A DNA stretch of 64,000 nt, from contig NZ_JAALDK010000001.1 in NCBI RefSeq assembly GCF_013366925.1, forward strand, positions 372,001 to 436,000. Reading direction: 5' to 3'. The notes beneath the pieces were generated by a model, which worked only from the letters and a program-made list of their open reading frames with translations, did no database searches and was not told where the DNA came from. The translations under genes were made by a program, and so were the position numbers. Within the stretch, counting starts at the first letter, position 1, and each line of letters begins with the position of its first letter. Source of the DNA: Paraburkholderia youngii (GTDB taxonomy: Bacteria; Pseudomonadota; Gammaproteobacteria; Burkholderiales; Burkholderiaceae). This document shows positions 1 to 12,471 of this stretch, piece after piece.

Positions 1-1
1 G

Positions 2-796
2 CTTTTCAACGCGGGTCACGGCGCGGTCTACACGGCGGCCGGCACGCACGAGCTCGACGCCGCGATCATGGACGGCCGCACGCTCGACGCGGGCGCGATC
101 TGCTGCGTGAAGCGCGTGCGCAATCCGGTTCTCGCCGCGCGCCGCGTGCTCGAGCGCAGCGACCACGTGCTGTTCACCGGCGAAGGCGCGGAAGCGTTCG
201 CGGCCGCGCAGGGGCTCGAGTTCGTCGATAACAGCTACTTCGGTACCGACGCGCGCTATCGCCAATGGCAGCTCGCGCGCGAGCAGCAGCGTCCGATGCT
301 CGATCACGACGCCGCGACGCTCGCGTCCGCGGCTTCGGGCAACGGCGACCCGATGCCGCACGAGCCGATCGATCCGAACCGCAAATTCGGCACCGTCGGC
401 GCGGTCGCGCTCGACCGTCACGGGCATCTCGCCGCCGCGACCTCGACGGGCGGCGTGACCAACAAGCAGGTGGGCCGTATCGGCGACACGCCGCTGATCG
501 GCGCCGGCTGCTATGCCGACGACGCGACCTGCGCGGTATCGACCACCGGCTCCGGCGAAATGTTCATGCGCATGGTCGCCGCCTACGACGTCGCCGCGCA
601 GATGGCCTATCGCCAGGTGTCGCTCGAACAGGCCGCGCACGACGTCGTGATGAACCGCTTGCCGAAGATCGACGGACGCGGCGGACTCGTCGCCGTCGAC
701 GTGCATGGCAACGTCACGCTGCCGTTCAACACCGAAGGCATGTACCGCGGTTTCGCGCGGTTGGGCGAAGCGCCGGTGACGGCGATCTATCGCTAA
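2..796 (+). CDS. iaaA: Isoaspartyl peptidase/L-asparaginase (5' truncated by window edge)
   Basis: Ntn-hydrolase that cleaves isoaspartyl dipeptides and asparagine. The reading frame is open from base 2, so the start lies outside the window. The autocleavage region is visible as [11 protein letters not shown], where the Thr after Gly becomes the N-terminal nucleophile of the beta subunit. The GGVTNK and GDTPLIGAG segments that follow are typical of the family. The gene sits 31 bp before gsiA, and iaaA-gsiABCD is the arrangement known from Escherichia coli, so it probably heads the same transcript. Identity rests on the motif and the neighbours. Plant-type asparaginase activity is expected for the family but cannot be told apart from isoaspartyl peptidase activity here. 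Confidence 0.93.
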   Translation, partial: LFNAGHGAVYTAAGTHELDAAIMDGRTLDAGAICCVKRVRNPVLAARRVLERSDHVLFTGEGAEAFAAAQGLEFVDNSYFGTDARYRQWQLAREQQRPMLDHDAATLASAASGNGDPMPHEPIDPNRKFGTVGAVALDRHGHLAAATSTGGVTNKQVGRIGDTPLIGAGCYADDATCAVSTTGSGEMFMRMVAAYDVAAQMAYRQVSLEQAAHDVVMNRLPKIDGRGGLVAVDVHGNVTLPFNTEGMYRGFARLGEAPVTAIYR

Positions 797-827
797 CCGC
801 GTTCGAATTCAAAGCAAAGGAATCACC

Positions 828-2750
<1,923 letters not shown>

Positions 2751-2887
2751 GGAAGCGCCGCATCGCGTTGAAGCAGAAAGAGCTGGAGCAAAACCGCAGC
2801 ACCGGCAACCGCGGCACAAACCAACTGAAGCACGAGCCAACCATAAAGACCCCGTCACACCATTAACTCGCAGCCTGGAGCAATCTC

Positions 2888-4450
2888 ATGAACCTGCTGT
2901 TCCCGTCCTCTCCGTTTCGTTTGCGCGCGCTCGTCAGCGGCGGCGCGGTGGTGTTCGCGATGCTTGCGGGCAATCTGGCGCACGCCGAAACCACGGCCGT
3001 GATGGCCGTTGCGTCGACCTTCACGACGCTCGATCCGTACGACGCGAACGACACGCTGTCGCAGGCGGTCGCGAAGTCGTTCTACCAGGGGCTGTTCGGC
3101 TTCGACAAGGACATGAAGCTCATCAACGTGCTGGCCGACAGCTATGAGGCGAGCCCCGACGCGCGCGTCTATACGATCAAGCTGCGCCACGGCGTGAAGT
3201 TCCAGGACGGCACCGACTTCAATGCGGCCGCCGTGAAGGCGAACTTCGATCGCGTGACCGATCCGGCCAACAAGCTGAAGCGCTACAACATGTTCAGCCG
3301 CATCGAGAAGACGGAAGTGGTCGATCCGTACACGGTGCGCGTCACACTGAAGGCGCCGTTCTCGGCATTCGTCAACGTGCTCGCGCATCCGTCGGCGGTG
3401 ATGATCTCGCCGGATGCACTCAAGAAGTACGGCAAGGACATCGCGTTTCATCCGGTCGGCACGGGTCCGTTCGAACTCGTGAAGTGGGACCCGGCCGGCG
3501 ACCTGACCGTGAAGAAGTTCGGCGGCTACTGGAAGAAGGGCTATCCGAAGATCGACGCGATCGACTGGAAGCCGGTCGTCGACAACAACACGCGCGCCGC
3601 GCTGATGCGCACCGGCGAGGCTGACTTCGCGTTCCAGGTGCCCTTCGAGCAGGCCGCGCAACTGCAGTCGAGTCCGAAGGTCGATCTGATCGCGGCGCCG
3701 TCGATCATCGAGCGCTACATCAGCATGAACATGAACCAGAAGCCGTTCGACAACCCGAAGGTGCGTGAGGCGCTGAACTACGCGGTCAACAAGGAAGCGC
3801 TGACCAAGGTCGCGTTCGCCGGTTACGCGACGCCGGCCGACGGCGTGGTGCCGGAAGGCGTCGACTACGCGGTCAAGCTCGGTCCGTGGCCGTACGATCC
3901 GGCGAAGGCGCGCGCACTGCTGAAGGAAGCGGGCTATCCGAACGGTTTCGAAACGACGCTGTGGTCCGCGTACAACTACTCGACCGCGCAGAAGGTGATC
4001 CAGTTCGTGCAGCAGCAGCTTGCGCAGGTCGGCATCAAGGCGAGCGTCGAGGCGCTCGAAGCGGGGCAGCGCGTCGCCAAGGTCGAAAGCGCGCAGGACC
4101 CGGCGACCGCGCCGGTGCGCATGTACTACGCGGGCTGGTCGTCGTCGACTGGCGAGGCGGACTGGGCGATCAGCCCGCTGCTGGCGGGTTACTCGATGCC
4201 GCCGAAGATGGTCAACACGTCGTACTACAAGAGCGACGCGGTGGACAACGATCTGAAGCAGGCACTCGAAACCACCGACCGCGCGCAGAAGGCCGCGCTG
4301 TACGCCGACGCGCAGAAGCGCATCTGGGCCGACGCGCCGTGGATCTTCCTCGTCAAGGAGAAGGTCGTGTATGCGCGCAGCAAGCGTCTGTCGGGCGCTT
4401 ACGTCGCGCCGGACGGCTCGTTCAACTTCGACGAGATCGCGATCAAGTGA
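2888..4450 (+). CDS. gsiB: Periplasmic solute-binding protein GsiB (SBP family 5)
   Basis: Extracytoplasmic binding protein that delivers substrate to GsiCD. The 520-residue product starts with a Sec signal peptide (basic start, hydrophobic core, cleavage near AHA-ET around residue 32). The mature part has the SBP_bac_5 layout: FYQGLFGFD near residue 75, then [15 protein letters not shown] and [11 protein letters not shown]. Length and layout match OppA/DppA/GsiB proteins. An AGGAG-like element (CTGGAG) lies about 10 bp before the ATG. It lies 137 bp after gsiA, the longest gap of the operon. Glutathione specificity is inferred from context. Confidence 0.92.
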   Translation: MNLLFPSSPFRLRALVSGGAVVFAMLAGNLAHAETTAVMAVASTFTTLDPYDANDTLSQAVAKSFYQGLFGFDKDMKLINVLADSYEASPDARVYTIKLRHGVKFQDGTDFNAAAVKANFDRVTDPANKLKRYNMFSRIEKTEVVDPYTVRVTLKAPFSAFVNVLAHPSAVMISPDALKKYGKDIAFHPVGTGPFELVKWDPAGDLTVKKFGGYWKKGYPKIDAIDWKPVVDNNTRAALMRTGEADFAFQVPFEQAAQLQSSPKVDLIAAPSIIERYISMNMNQKPFDNPKVREALNYAVNKEALTKVAFAGYATPADGVVPEGVDYAVKLGPWPYDPAKARALLKEAGYPNGFETTLWSAYNYSTAQKVIQFVQQQLAQVGIKASVEALEAGQRVAKVESAQDPATAPVRMYYAGWSSSTGEADWAISPLLAGYSMPPKMVNTSYYKSDAVDNDLKQALETTDRAQKAALYADAQKRIWADAPWIFLVKEKVVYARSKRLSGAYVAPDGSFNFDEIAIK

Positions 4451-4531
4451 TGAGCGGACGAGGCGGCACACGTTTCGTCGTGGCCCGCCTCGTTTGCCGC
4501 TCATTCGCCGCTCATTTGCCGGACTGGTTTC

Positions 4532-5452
4532 ATGCTGAACTTCCTCGTCAAACGTCTGCTGGGCCTGCTGCCGACGCTCTTCATCGTCGCCGTGCTGGTG
4601 TTCCTGTTCGTGCATCTGCTGCCGGGCGATCCGGCGCGGCTCGCCGCCGGTCCCGAAGCGGACGAAGCGACCGTCGCGCTGGTGCGCGCCGACCTCGGCC
4701 TCGACAAGCCGATGCCACAGCAGTTCGTCCGCTTCTTCTGGCGGATGGCGCACGGCGACTTCGGTGTTTCGACGCGCAGCAAGCGGCCGGTGAGCCAGGA
4801 GATCGCGGAACGCTTCTTCCCGACGCTGTGGCTGACGATCGCGAGCATGGTGTGGGCGGTCGTGATCGGCATGGCGATCGGCATCGCCTCGGCGGTGTGG
4901 CGCAATCGCTGGCCGGATCGGCTGGGCATGACGCTCGCGGTATCGGGCATTTCGTTTCCGGCGTTCGCGCTCGGCATGCTGCTGATGGAAATTTTCTCGG
5001 TGCAACTCGGCTGGCTGCCGATCGTCGGCGACGGTTCGTGGCGCAGCTACGTGCTGCCGTCACTGACGCTCGGCGCGGCGGTCGCGGCCGTGATGGCGCG
5101 CTTCACGCGGGCCTCGTTCGTCGAGGTGCTGCACGAGGACTTCGTGCGCACCGCGCGCGCGAAGGGCGTACCCGAGCGGCTCGTGATCGTCAAGCACTGC
5201 CTGCGCAACGCGCTGATTCCCGTCGTCACAATGATGGGCCTGCAGTTCGGCTTTCTGCTGGGCGGCTCGATCGTCGTCGAAGTGGTGTTCAATTGGCCGG
5301 GCCTCGGGCGCCTGCTGATCGATGCGGTGTCGATGCGCGACTATCCGATCATCCAGGCCGAGGTGCTGTTGTTCTCGCTCGAATTCATCATCATCAACCT
5401 GATCGTCGACGTGATGTACGCGGTGATCAACCCGACCATTCGTTTCAAGTGA
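4532..5452 (+). CDS. gsiC: Glutathione/peptide ABC importer permease GsiC
   Basis: Inner-membrane permease of the DppB/GsiC type, 306 residues. The first helix ([27 protein letters not shown]) ends in the conserved LPGDPA motif of this subfamily. About six transmembrane segments follow. The cytoplasmic EAA loop, which contacts the ATPase, is seen as [21 protein letters not shown] near residues 200-225. It pairs with GsiD, whose start is 7 bp downstream, which suggests translational coupling and equal stoichiometry. Confidence 0.93.
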   Translation: MLNFLVKRLLGLLPTLFIVAVLVFLFVHLLPGDPARLAAGPEADEATVALVRADLGLDKPMPQQFVRFFWRMAHGDFGVSTRSKRPVSQEIAERFFPTLWLTIASMVWAVVIGMAIGIASAVWRNRWPDRLGMTLAVSGISFPAFALGMLLMEIFSVQLGWLPIVGDGSWRSYVLPSLTLGAAVAAVMARFTRASFVEVLHEDFVRTARAKGVPERLVIVKHCLRNALIPVVTMMGLQFGFLLGGSIVVEVVFNWPGLGRLLIDAVSMRDYPIIQAEVLLFSLEFIIINLIVDVMYAVINPTIRFK

Positions 5453-5459
5453 GGCCCGC

Positions 5460-6365
5460 ATGAGCACCACTGCCACCGGGCCGAACGCGGCCAATCCCGC
5501 GCTCGCCGAACGCGCGATCCGCACGCCGTGGAGCGAGTTCTGGCGCAAGTTCCGCAAGCAGCATGTCGCGCTGGCCGCCGGCGTGTTCGTGCTGCTCTTG
5601 ATCGTGATCGCGATCATCGCGCCGCATATCGTGCCGTACGACCCCGAGAATTTCTTCGACTACGACGCGCTGAACGCGGGGCCGTCGCCCGCGCACTGGT
5701 TCGGCGTCGATTCGCTGGGCCGCGATATTTTCAGCCGCATCCTCGTCGGTTCGCGCATTTCGCTCGAAGCGGGCTTTCTGTCCGTTGCGATCGGCGCGGT
5801 GATCGGCACGTTCTTCGGTCTGCTTGCCGGGTACTACGAGGGCTGGTGGGATCGCATCACGATGCGCGTGGCCGATGTGCTGTTCGCGTTCCCCGGCATT
5901 CTGCTCGCGATCGGCGTGGTCGCGATTCTCGGCAACGGCATGATCAACGTGATCAGCGCGGTGGCGATCTTCAGCATCCCGGCGTTCGCGCGGCTCGTGC
6001 GCGGCAATACGCTGATGCTCAAACAGCTCACCTACATCGAAGCGGCGCGCAGCATCGGCGCGTCGGACTGGACCATCATCGTGCGGCATATTCTGCCGGG
6101 CACGATTTCATCGGTCGTCGTGTATCTGACGATGCGCATCGGCACGTCGATCATCACGGCGGCGAGCCTGTCGTTCCTCGGCCTGGGCGCGCAGCCGCCG
6201 ACGCCCGAGTGGGGCGCGATGCTCAACGAAGCGCGCGCCGATATGGTGACCGCGCCGCATATCGCGCTGTTTCCGAGCCTCGCTATTTTTCTGACCGTGC
6301 TCGCGTTCAACCTGCTCGGCGACGGTCTGCGCGATGCGCTTGACCCGAAGCTGGATCGGCCATGA
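5460..6365 (+). CDS. gsiD: Glutathione/peptide ABC importer permease GsiD
   Basis: Second permease, DppC/GsiD type, 301 residues. It has the long cytoplasmic N-terminus typical of DppC proteins, a first helix at about residues 35-55 ([18 protein letters not shown]) and the family motif [16 protein letters not shown]. The EAA loop is [18 protein letters not shown]. Its stop codon overlaps the start of the downstream peptidase gene by 4 bp, extending the operon beyond the E. coli iaaA-gsiABCD set. Confidence 0.93.
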   Translation: MSTTATGPNAANPALAERAIRTPWSEFWRKFRKQHVALAAGVFVLLLIVIAIIAPHIVPYDPENFFDYDALNAGPSPAHWFGVDSLGRDIFSRILVGSRISLEAGFLSVAIGAVIGTFFGLLAGYYEGWWDRITMRVADVLFAFPGILLAIGVVAILGNGMINVISAVAIFSIPAFARLVRGNTLMLKQLTYIEAARSIGASDWTIIVRHILPGTISSVVVYLTMRIGTSIITAASLSFLGLGAQPPTPEWGAMLNEARADMVTAPHIALFPSLAIFLTVLAFNLLGDGLRDALDPKLDRP

Positions 6366-7477
6366 GCACGAATATCCATCACTCGGCTGAGCGTGCGCCG
6401 CATATCGGCACGTTGCCGGCCGGAGCGCTCGGCACGATCGCCGACGTGGACGGCGTCAGCGTCGGTCATTGCACGCTTGCCGAAGGCGCGTTGCAAACCG
6501 GCGTCACCGTGATCCGACCGCACCGCGGCGATCCGTTCGTCGACAAGGTGCCGGCCGCCGCGTCGGTGATCAACGGCTTCGGCAAGAGCGTCGGGCTCGT
6601 GCAACTCGACGAACTCGGCGCGCTGGAGACGCCGATCGCGCTGACCAACACATTCGGCGTCGGTACGGTCGCGCAGGCGCAGATCCGCGCGGCGATTCGC
6701 GCGAATCCGCGCATCGGCCGCGAATGGTCGACCGTCAATCCGCTAGTGTTCGAATGCAACGACGGCTACCTGAACGATATTCAGGCGCTCGCCGTGACCG
6801 AACAGCATTTCAACGAAGCGTTCGATGCCGCGAGTACCGATGTCGCGAGCGGTGCGGTCGGCGCGGGGCGCGGCATGTCGTGCTTCGATCTGAAGGGCGG
6901 CATCGGCACTGCGTCAAGGGTGGTCAGTGCGGCGGGCCGTGACTACACCTTCGGTGCGCTCGTGCTGGCCAACTTCGGCCGTCTGCCGATGCTGACGATC
7001 GACGGCACGCCGCTCGGCCCCGTGCTGGCCGAACGCGCGGCTGCGGCCGAGGCGGCAAATGCTGCTAATGCTGCTGCCAGCGCAACCTCCGACAAACGCG
7101 AGCAAGGCTCGATCATCATGATCGTCGCGACCGATGCGCCGCTCGACGCGCGCCAATTGAAACGCCTGTCGTTGCGCGCGGCGGCGGGTCTCGCGCGTAC
7201 CGGCTCGGTGTACGGCCACGGCAGCGGCGATATCGCGCTGGCGTTTTCGACCGCGTACACGGTGCCGCACGGCGCGGACTTCGTCGCGCTGCCGCCGCTC
7301 GTCGCCGATCATTGTATGGACCCGCTGTTTCGCGCGTGCGCCGACAGCGTCGAACAGGCGATCGTCGATGCGTTGTGGAGCGCCGAATCCGTCACCGGCC
7401 GCGACGGCCATCGGCGGCTGTCGCTGCGCGACAGCGTGCCCGATCTTGCCCAACTGCTGAGGAATTCCGCGCGATGA
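6362..7477 (+). CDS. P1-family (DmpA-type) L-aminopeptidase/D-esterase
   Basis: Self-processing aminopeptidase of MEROPS family P1, 371 residues. Such enzymes release N-terminal residues, including D- or beta-amino acids, from small peptides. Gly249-Ser250 in [16 protein letters not shown] is the expected autoproteolysis site, and Ser250 becomes the N-terminal nucleophile; this matches the position of the DmpA nucleophile. [17 protein letters not shown] near residues 164-180 is also characteristic. A run of Ala near residues 225-240 before the cleavage site looks like a flexible linker. The gene overlaps gsiD by 4 bp at its start and the M55 gene by 4 bp at its end, so it likely hydrolyses peptides brought in by Gsi. 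Confidence 0.9.
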   Translation: MSTNIHHSAERAPHIGTLPAGALGTIADVDGVSVGHCTLAEGALQTGVTVIRPHRGDPFVDKVPAAASVINGFGKSVGLVQLDELGALETPIALTNTFGVGTVAQAQIRAAIRANPRIGREWSTVNPLVFECNDGYLNDIQALAVTEQHFNEAFDAASTDVASGAVGAGRGMSCFDLKGGIGTASRVVSAAGRDYTFGALVLANFGRLPMLTIDGTPLGPVLAERAAAAEAANAANAAASATSDKREQGSIIMIVATDAPLDARQLKRLSLRAAAGLARTGSVYGHGSGDIALAFSTAYTVPHGADFVALPPLVADHCMDPLFRACADSVEQAIVDALWSAESVTGRDGHRRLSLRDSVPDLAQLLRNSAR

Positions 7478-8307
7478 AAGTCCTGATCTCCACCGACATC
7501 GAAGGCATCGCCGGCGTGTTTCATGCCGAGCAGACGCGCGCGGGCAACGGCGAATACGAAGCCGCGCGACGCTGGATGACGCTCGAAGCCAATGCCGCCA
7601 TCGAAGGCGCGTTCGCGGGCGGCGCGACCGACGTGTGGGTCAACGATTCGCACGGCGGCTTTCGCAACCTGCTGCCCGATCTGCTCGATCCGCGCGCGCA
7701 GGTCGTGCTCGGCAAGCCGCGCACGCTCGGCATGATGGCCGGGCTCGAATACGGCGCGGCTCTCGTCTTCATGATCGGCTATCACGCGAAGGCGCAAACG
7801 CGCGGCATTCTCGCGCACACGATCAACAGCTTCGCGTTCGCGCGCGTCGCGTTCAATGGCGTGGAGCTAGGCGAAGCGGGGCTGTACGGCGCGCTCGCTG
7901 AAGAATATGGCGCACGTGTCGCGCTTTTGTCGGGTGACGACGTGTTCGCCGAGGAAACCGCGCCGCGTTTTCCAGGCGCGCGTTTCGTCGTCACAAAGAC
8001 CGCGACCGGTCAGGCCAGCGGCGTCACGCAGTCGCCCGCGAGCGTGCGCGAGGCGCTGAGGGCTGCCGCGCGCGACGTGGTCCGTCAGCATATCGAAGCG
8101 GGCCGCGCGCCTGCCGCGACGCGTGGTGAGCCGCAAGCAATCGACTGCGAACTGCGCGTGCAAACGAGCGGGCTTGCCGATCTGTTCTGCCAATGGCCGA
8201 CGCTCACGCGTGTCGATGGCGTGACGTTGCGTTTCAGTGCGGCGTCGGCCGAGCATGCGGTGCGGATGCTGAACTGTCTGTCGGCGATGTCGTTCATGTT
8301 GCGCTGA
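7474..8307 (+). CDS. dppA: M55-family D-aminopeptidase (DppA-like)
   Basis: Zinc D-aminopeptidase of the Bacillus DppA family, 277 residues, which releases D-Ala and related residues from peptides such as cell-wall fragments. Visible metal ligands are Asp8 and Glu10 in STDIEG, the His of NDSHGG near residue 60, the His of GYHAKA near 104, and the Glu of GVELGEAG near 133. I place the start at the ATG at 7474, which overlaps the upstream stop as ATGA. A longer in-frame extension from 7312 lies inside the preceding gene and is not credible. It is the last gene of the gsi operon and converges on the next gene. Confidence 0.9.
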   Translation: MKVLISTDIEGIAGVFHAEQTRAGNGEYEAARRWMTLEANAAIEGAFAGGATDVWVNDSHGGFRNLLPDLLDPRAQVVLGKPRTLGMMAGLEYGAALVFMIGYHAKAQTRGILAHTINSFAFARVAFNGVELGEAGLYGALAEEYGARVALLSGDDVFAEETAPRFPGARFVVTKTATGQASGVTQSPASVREALRAAARDVVRQHIEAGRAPAATRGEPQAIDCELRVQTSGLADLFCQWPTLTRVDGVTLRFSAASAEHAVRMLNCLSAMSFMLR

Positions 8308-8346
8308 GCCGCGGCACGCCGGCCGCTGACAGCTTATTGCGGTGGC

Positions 8347-9180
8347 CTACTGCTGCTGCTGCCGGCTCAACTCGCGCGCCGCATGATCGATCGCCTCGGC
8401 CACCGCCCCGGCGTGCGACACCGGCGCGAGGTGGCTCGACGCGACCGGCACCACCTTCGCGCCGATGCGCCCGGCGATCATTTTCTGCAAATCGGGCGAC
8501 ACCGCGCGGTCTTTCGTCGTCAGCACGTACCACGATGGTTTGTCTTTCCAGCCGACCTGATCGACCGGTTCGTCGAATGCGCTCGCGGCGATCGGTACCT
8601 GCGCGGCGGCAAGCACCCGGGTGACGGTCTCGGGCACGTCGGCGGCGAGGTCGGCGTGATAGCGCGCGCGGTCGAGCCACAAAAAACCGTTCGCGTCCTT
8701 GCTGATGCTCTGGCCGGCCGGCATCGGCCCGCCGGCCTTCATCACGTCCATCGCCGATTCGTGCAGTTGCGGCGCAAGCGCGGCAACATACACGAGCCCG
8801 GCGACGTTCGGCGCATTGGCGGCGACCTCGGTGATCACGACGCCGCCCCACGAATGTCCGACCAGCAGCACCGGGCCGTTCTCGCGATCGAGCACACGGC
8901 GGGTCGCGGCAACGTCGTCGGCGAGCGACGTCAGCGGGTTCTGCACCGAGCTCACGTGATAACCCTTTTGCTGCAGCTTCGCGACCACGCCGTTCCAGCT
9001 CGAGCCGTCGACGAACGCGCCATGCACGAGCACGATGTTGCGCACCGGGCCGCCGAGCGCGGCGGCAGGCGGCGTGCTGGCGGTAGCGGGGGCCGCCCCC
9101 GTTTGCGCAAGCGCGGGCGTACCGACGCCCGCGAAACAGAGACACAACGCAGCGGCGCAAAGCAGACGTTTGGGCAACAT
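8347..9180 (-). CDS. Exported alpha/beta hydrolase
   Basis: Secreted hydrolase of the alpha/beta fold, 277 residues. The chosen start (ATG ending at 9180) gives a clear signal peptide, MLPKRLLCAAALCLCFAGVG ending in ALAQ. An upstream in-frame extension would bury it. The oxyanion region VLVHGAFVDGSSW, the nucleophile elbow GHSWGG (Ser near residue 130) and a C-terminal His in SSHLAPVSH near 252 complete a plausible triad. Proteins of this shape are annotated as esterases or haloperoxidase-like enzymes; the substrate cannot be deduced. The C-terminus ends in a Gln run. Confidence 0.85.
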   Translation of the reverse strand: MLPKRLLCAAALCLCFAGVGTPALAQTGAAPATASTPPAAALGGPVRNIVLVHGAFVDGSSWNGVVAKLQQKGYHVSSVQNPLTSLADDVAATRRVLDRENGPVLLVGHSWGGVVITEVAANAPNVAGLVYVAALAPQLHESAMDVMKAGGPMPAGQSISKDANGFLWLDRARYHADLAADVPETVTRVLAAAQVPIAASAFDEPVDQVGWKDKPSWYVLTTKDRAVSPDLQKMIAGRIGAKVVPVASSHLAPVSHAGAVAEAIDHAARELSRQQQQ

Positions 9181-9442
9181 GTTGAAGCTCCGCAGCTTGA
9201 AAAGTGGACTCCGGCAACATACTCGCGTGCCATCCCCGTGACAATCACAATCCGCGCGCTTAAGTGCGGCGCACAACGAAGGCGGGCGGCTACGGACGTC
9301 AGAGGAATATCGGTCGGGTAAAATTATCGGTTTTGCCGGACCGGACACGTGCTGTCCGGCCGTGCAATCGGCCACAGCGCTGCCTTCGACGGCGCTCTAC
9401 ACGCAGCGGCCACACGCAGCGATCTCCACACAGCAGGGCGTA

Positions 9443-10825
9443 ATGAATAGTGCAAAGCAGCAAGAGGGCCTGAAGCGCGGGCTCAAGAATCGTCACATCC
9501 AGTTGATCGCGCTGGGTGGCGCGATCGGCACCGGCCTCTTTCTCGGCTCCGCCAGCGTGCTGCAGGCCGCGGGTCCGTCGATGATCCTTGGCTACGCGAT
9601 CGGCGGCGTCATCGCGTTCATGATCATGCGCCAGCTCGGCGAGATGGTCGCGCAGGAGCCGGTCGCCGGCTCGTTCAGCCACTTCGCATACAAGTACTGG
9701 GGCGATTTCCCGGGCTTCCTGTCGGGCTGGAACTACTGGGTGCTCTATGTGCTCGTCAGCATGGCCGAGCTGACCGCGGTCGGCACCTACGTGCATTACT
9801 GGTGGCCGGGCGTGCCGACATGGCTGTCGGCGCTGGTGTGCTTCGCGATCATCAACGCGATCAATCTCGCCAACGTGAAGGCCTACGGCGAAACCGAGTT
9901 CTGGTTCGCGATCATCAAGGTCGCGGCGGTGATCGGCATGATCGTGTTCGGCGGCTATCTGCTGATCAGCGGTCACGGCGGCCCTCAGGCGACGGTCGCG
10001 AACCTGTGGAGTCACGGCGGCTTTTTCCCGCACGGCTTTCACGGCCTGTTCATGATGCTAGCGGTGATCATTTTCTCGTTCGGCGGGCTGGAACTGATCG
10101 GCATTACGGCGGCCGAGGCCGCCGAACCGCAGAAGAGCATCCCGAAGGCCGTGAACCAGGTGATTCTGCGGATCCTGATTTTCTATATCTGCTCGCTCGC
10201 GGTGCTGCTGTCGCTGTATCCGTGGAACGAGGTGGCGGCGGGCGGCAGCCCGTTCGTGATGATCTTCTCGCAGATGGGCTCGTCGCTGACCGCCAACGTG
10301 CTGAACGTGGTCGTGCTGACCGCGGCGCTGTCGGTGTACAACAGCGGCGTCTACGCGAATAGCCGCATGCTGTACGGTCTCGCCGAGCAGGGCAACGCGC
10401 CGCGCGCGCTGCTGAAGGTCGACCGGCGCGGCGTGCCGTATCTGGCGATCGGTCTGTCCGCGCTCGCGACGTTCGCATGCGTGATCATCAACTACGTGAT
10501 CCCGGCCGAAGCGCTCGGTCTGCTGATGTCGCTGGTGGTCGCGGCGCTGGTGCTGAACTGGGCGCTGATCAGCCTCACGCATCTGAAGTCGCGCAAGGCG
10601 ATGGTGGCCGCGGGCGAGACGCTGGTGTTCCGCTCGTTCTGGTTTCCGCTCAGCAACTGGATCTGCCTCGCGTTCATGGCGCTGATCCTCGTGATTCTGG
10701 CGCTGACGCCGGGCTTGTCGGTCTCGGTTTGGCTGGTACCGGCATGGCTCGTGCTGATGTGGGGCGGCTACGTGATCAAGCGGCGCCGCGAGGCGACTCG
10801 CGCTAGCGTGGGGATTGCGAGCTGA
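9443..10825 (+). CDS. aroP: Amino acid permease, probably aromatic (AroP/PheP type)
   Basis: Inner-membrane amino acid/proton symporter of the APC superfamily, 460 residues, about 12 transmembrane helices. The N-terminus (GLKNRHIQLIALGGAIGTGL) carries the helix-1 GGAIGTGLF motif of the AAT family. FSFGGLELIGITAAEA in helix 6 and NSGVYANSRMLYGLA in helix 8 match the AroP/PheP/LysP group. I chose ATG 9443, where homology to the family N-terminus begins; 27 further in-frame codons upstream look non-coding. The closest known type is aromatic permease, but proline- or GABA-type members have similar motifs, so specificity is tentative. Confidence 0.82.
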   Translation: MNSAKQQEGLKRGLKNRHIQLIALGGAIGTGLFLGSASVLQAAGPSMILGYAIGGVIAFMIMRQLGEMVAQEPVAGSFSHFAYKYWGDFPGFLSGWNYWVLYVLVSMAELTAVGTYVHYWWPGVPTWLSALVCFAIINAINLANVKAYGETEFWFAIIKVAAVIGMIVFGGYLLISGHGGPQATVANLWSHGGFFPHGFHGLFMMLAVIIFSFGGLELIGITAAEAAEPQKSIPKAVNQVILRILIFYICSLAVLLSLYPWNEVAAGGSPFVMIFSQMGSSLTANVLNVVVLTAALSVYNSGVYANSRMLYGLAEQGNAPRALLKVDRRGVPYLAIGLSALATFACVIINYVIPAEALGLLMSLVVAALVLNWALISLTHLKSRKAMVAAGETLVFRSFWFPLSNWICLAFMALILVILALTPGLSVSVWLVPAWLVLMWGGYVIKRRREATRASVGIAS

Positions 10826-10946
10826 TCTTCACGCGGCGAAGTTCCCCACATAGGTCGATCCCGTGTGGGCGAGCGCACAGATCGATTTTTGCGAACCGGT
10901 AATCTCTGTCCGGTCGTCCGGCACGAAGCCGGCGCGGAGAGACACC

Positions 10947-12212
10947 ATGTTCAACGCAGGCGCGGTACGGACCAGGTCGAACTTCGGCGCGGGTGCCGCG
11001 CTCCTTCTGCTGATTGCGGTAGCCTGCCTCGCGCTGCGCATCCTGCACGTCGTCGCGAAGTTTCGTGGCGACGTCCCCGACGCCTTCGGCGATTTCAATT
11101 TCTACCTGTACGCATTCAACGTCGTGCTGCACGACCCGGCGCGCCTGTACGATCACGACGCGCTGATCGCGTTCTTGCAGGGCATCGGCGCGCGCTCGAC
11201 GGGCGACGACATCTTCTACGCCTACCCGCCGCAGTTCGCGCTGGTGTTTGCGCCGCTCGCGCTGCTGACGCCGCTCGCCGCGAAAATCGTCTGGGTGAGT
11301 GCGTCGATCGTGTTGTTCGCGCTGGCTTTGTATCTCGTCGTCACGATGGCGTACCGCGGCGCGGAGCGCAGCGTTAGCCTGCTGCTGGTGGCGGTCGCGC
11401 TGTTGAGCTTTCCGCTCGTCGAAGATACCTACGACGGCCAGTCCAACGAACTGCTGTTCTTCCTACTGGTTGCGACCTTCGCGCTGATCGAGCGTGGCAA
11501 ACGCTATGCCGCTGGGCTCTTTCTGGGCTTCGCGATCGCGATCAAGCTCACGCCTCTCGCCGTCGCCGGTCTGCTGTTGCTGCGCCGAGAATGGCGGACG
11601 TTCGTGATGGCGAGCGTCGTTGCGATTGCCTTGACGCTGATTACCGGAGCGCGGCTCGGCTTCGACGTTCTGTGGCACTACTTCGTGTCGGACATGCCGC
11701 GCCTGAACGGCATGGCACTGGCGATGAGCGGTGGCGGCGCGCCGATGAACAACGCCGTGCGGGGCGCGTTGCAGACGCTATCGGCGATGCTCGGCATGCC
11801 GATGTCCGGTACGTTGCTGTCGATTGTCTCGCATGCGTTGGTGCTGGCTGTCTGCCTGCTGTCCGCGTATCTGGTGTTTCGCCGCCATCGGGACAGCCGC
11901 ATCGACTACGCGCTCGCCTCGATGACGATGCTCGTGGCTTATCCGATCCTCGAGCCGATCCACATGGTGCTCGCGTTGATCCCGTTGCTGATTCTGCTGG
12001 GCACCGCATTCGAAGCGCGCGACGTGCAGTTGTCGGCGCTCGGTCCGAGACTGGAGATGCTGCTGGTCGCGGTCGTCGTGGTCTTGCTGTTCTTTGCGGC
12101 TCGGTTTGTGTCGTACACGGTCGCGGCGCTCGTCATTTACGGACTCTGTGTTGCAAGATACTTTCCACCGTCAGAGGTGGGATGGCGAGAGCGGGCTTAC
12201 CAGCCTGGATGA
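10947..12212 (+). CDS. GT87-type membrane glycosyltransferase (DUF2029)
   Basis: Polytopic membrane protein, 421 residues, with about ten hydrophobic segments. The first periplasmic loop DFNFYLYAFNVVLHDPARLYD and the motif YAYPPQFALVFAPLALL are typical of the GT87/DUF2029 family, related to polyprenol-phosphate mannosyltransferases. Such enzymes transfer sugars from lipid-linked donors at the outer face of the inner membrane; acceptor and sugar are unknown. GGAGAGACACC precedes the ATG at 10947. It is the last core gene before an accessory block, and its end (REERAYQPG-like, after base 12180) could be the original terminus or one altered by the insertion. Confidence 0.75.
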   Translation: MFNAGAVRTRSNFGAGAALLLLIAVACLALRILHVVAKFRGDVPDAFGDFNFYLYAFNVVLHDPARLYDHDALIAFLQGIGARSTGDDIFYAYPPQFALVFAPLALLTPLAAKIVWVSASIVLFALALYLVVTMAYRGAERSVSLLLVAVALLSFPLVEDTYDGQSNELLFFLLVATFALIERGKRYAAGLFLGFAIAIKLTPLAVAGLLLLRREWRTFVMASVVAIALTLITGARLGFDVLWHYFVSDMPRLNGMALAMSGGGAPMNNAVRGALQTLSAMLGMPMSGTLLSIVSHALVLAVCLLSAYLVFRRHRDSRIDYALASMTMLVAYPILEPIHMVLALIPLLILLGTAFEARDVQLSALGPRLEMLLVAVVVVLLFFAARFVSYTVAALVIYGLCVARYFPPSEVGWRERAYQPG

Positions 12213-12471
12213 ACGATCCTGGTGTGGCGCGGCTCCTCATAAGGGCTTTGCATGAAGGTGCAATGGGAATCAGAGAACTGCTCGCGGAGCAGGATGCAAA
12301 GTTCGTGAGCCTGCGGGCGCGGAGAGCCTCCATGTTCTTGCGGGGGCTTTTCTGTTTCTTCGGAAGGCGGACATTTTGGGCGGTCGCCCATGTACGGACT
12401 GCCTGTCGCACGGTAATTATCTGAATGCTGCCAACCCCGGCAGCGACTTCAGATAGACCAACGACACACCT
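12213..12471 (+). other. Intergenic stretch at the left edge of the accessory block
   Basis: No convincing gene is seen. Plus-strand codons from 12263 stay open to 12424 but have no ribosome-binding site or recognisable motif. A G-rich run followed by CTTTT near 12340 resembles the end of a terminator, but I could not build a strong stem. The composition changes from the GC-rich core here, consistent with a junction. No duplicated tRNA end was found that would mark a left attachment site. Confidence 0.4.

Noticed and set aside
2855..5005. Long minus-strand open frame (716 codons) opposite gsiB and gsiC
   Set aside because: It is antisense to well-supported genes. The product is rich in Arg, His and Asp without domains, as expected from GC-rich codon shadows.
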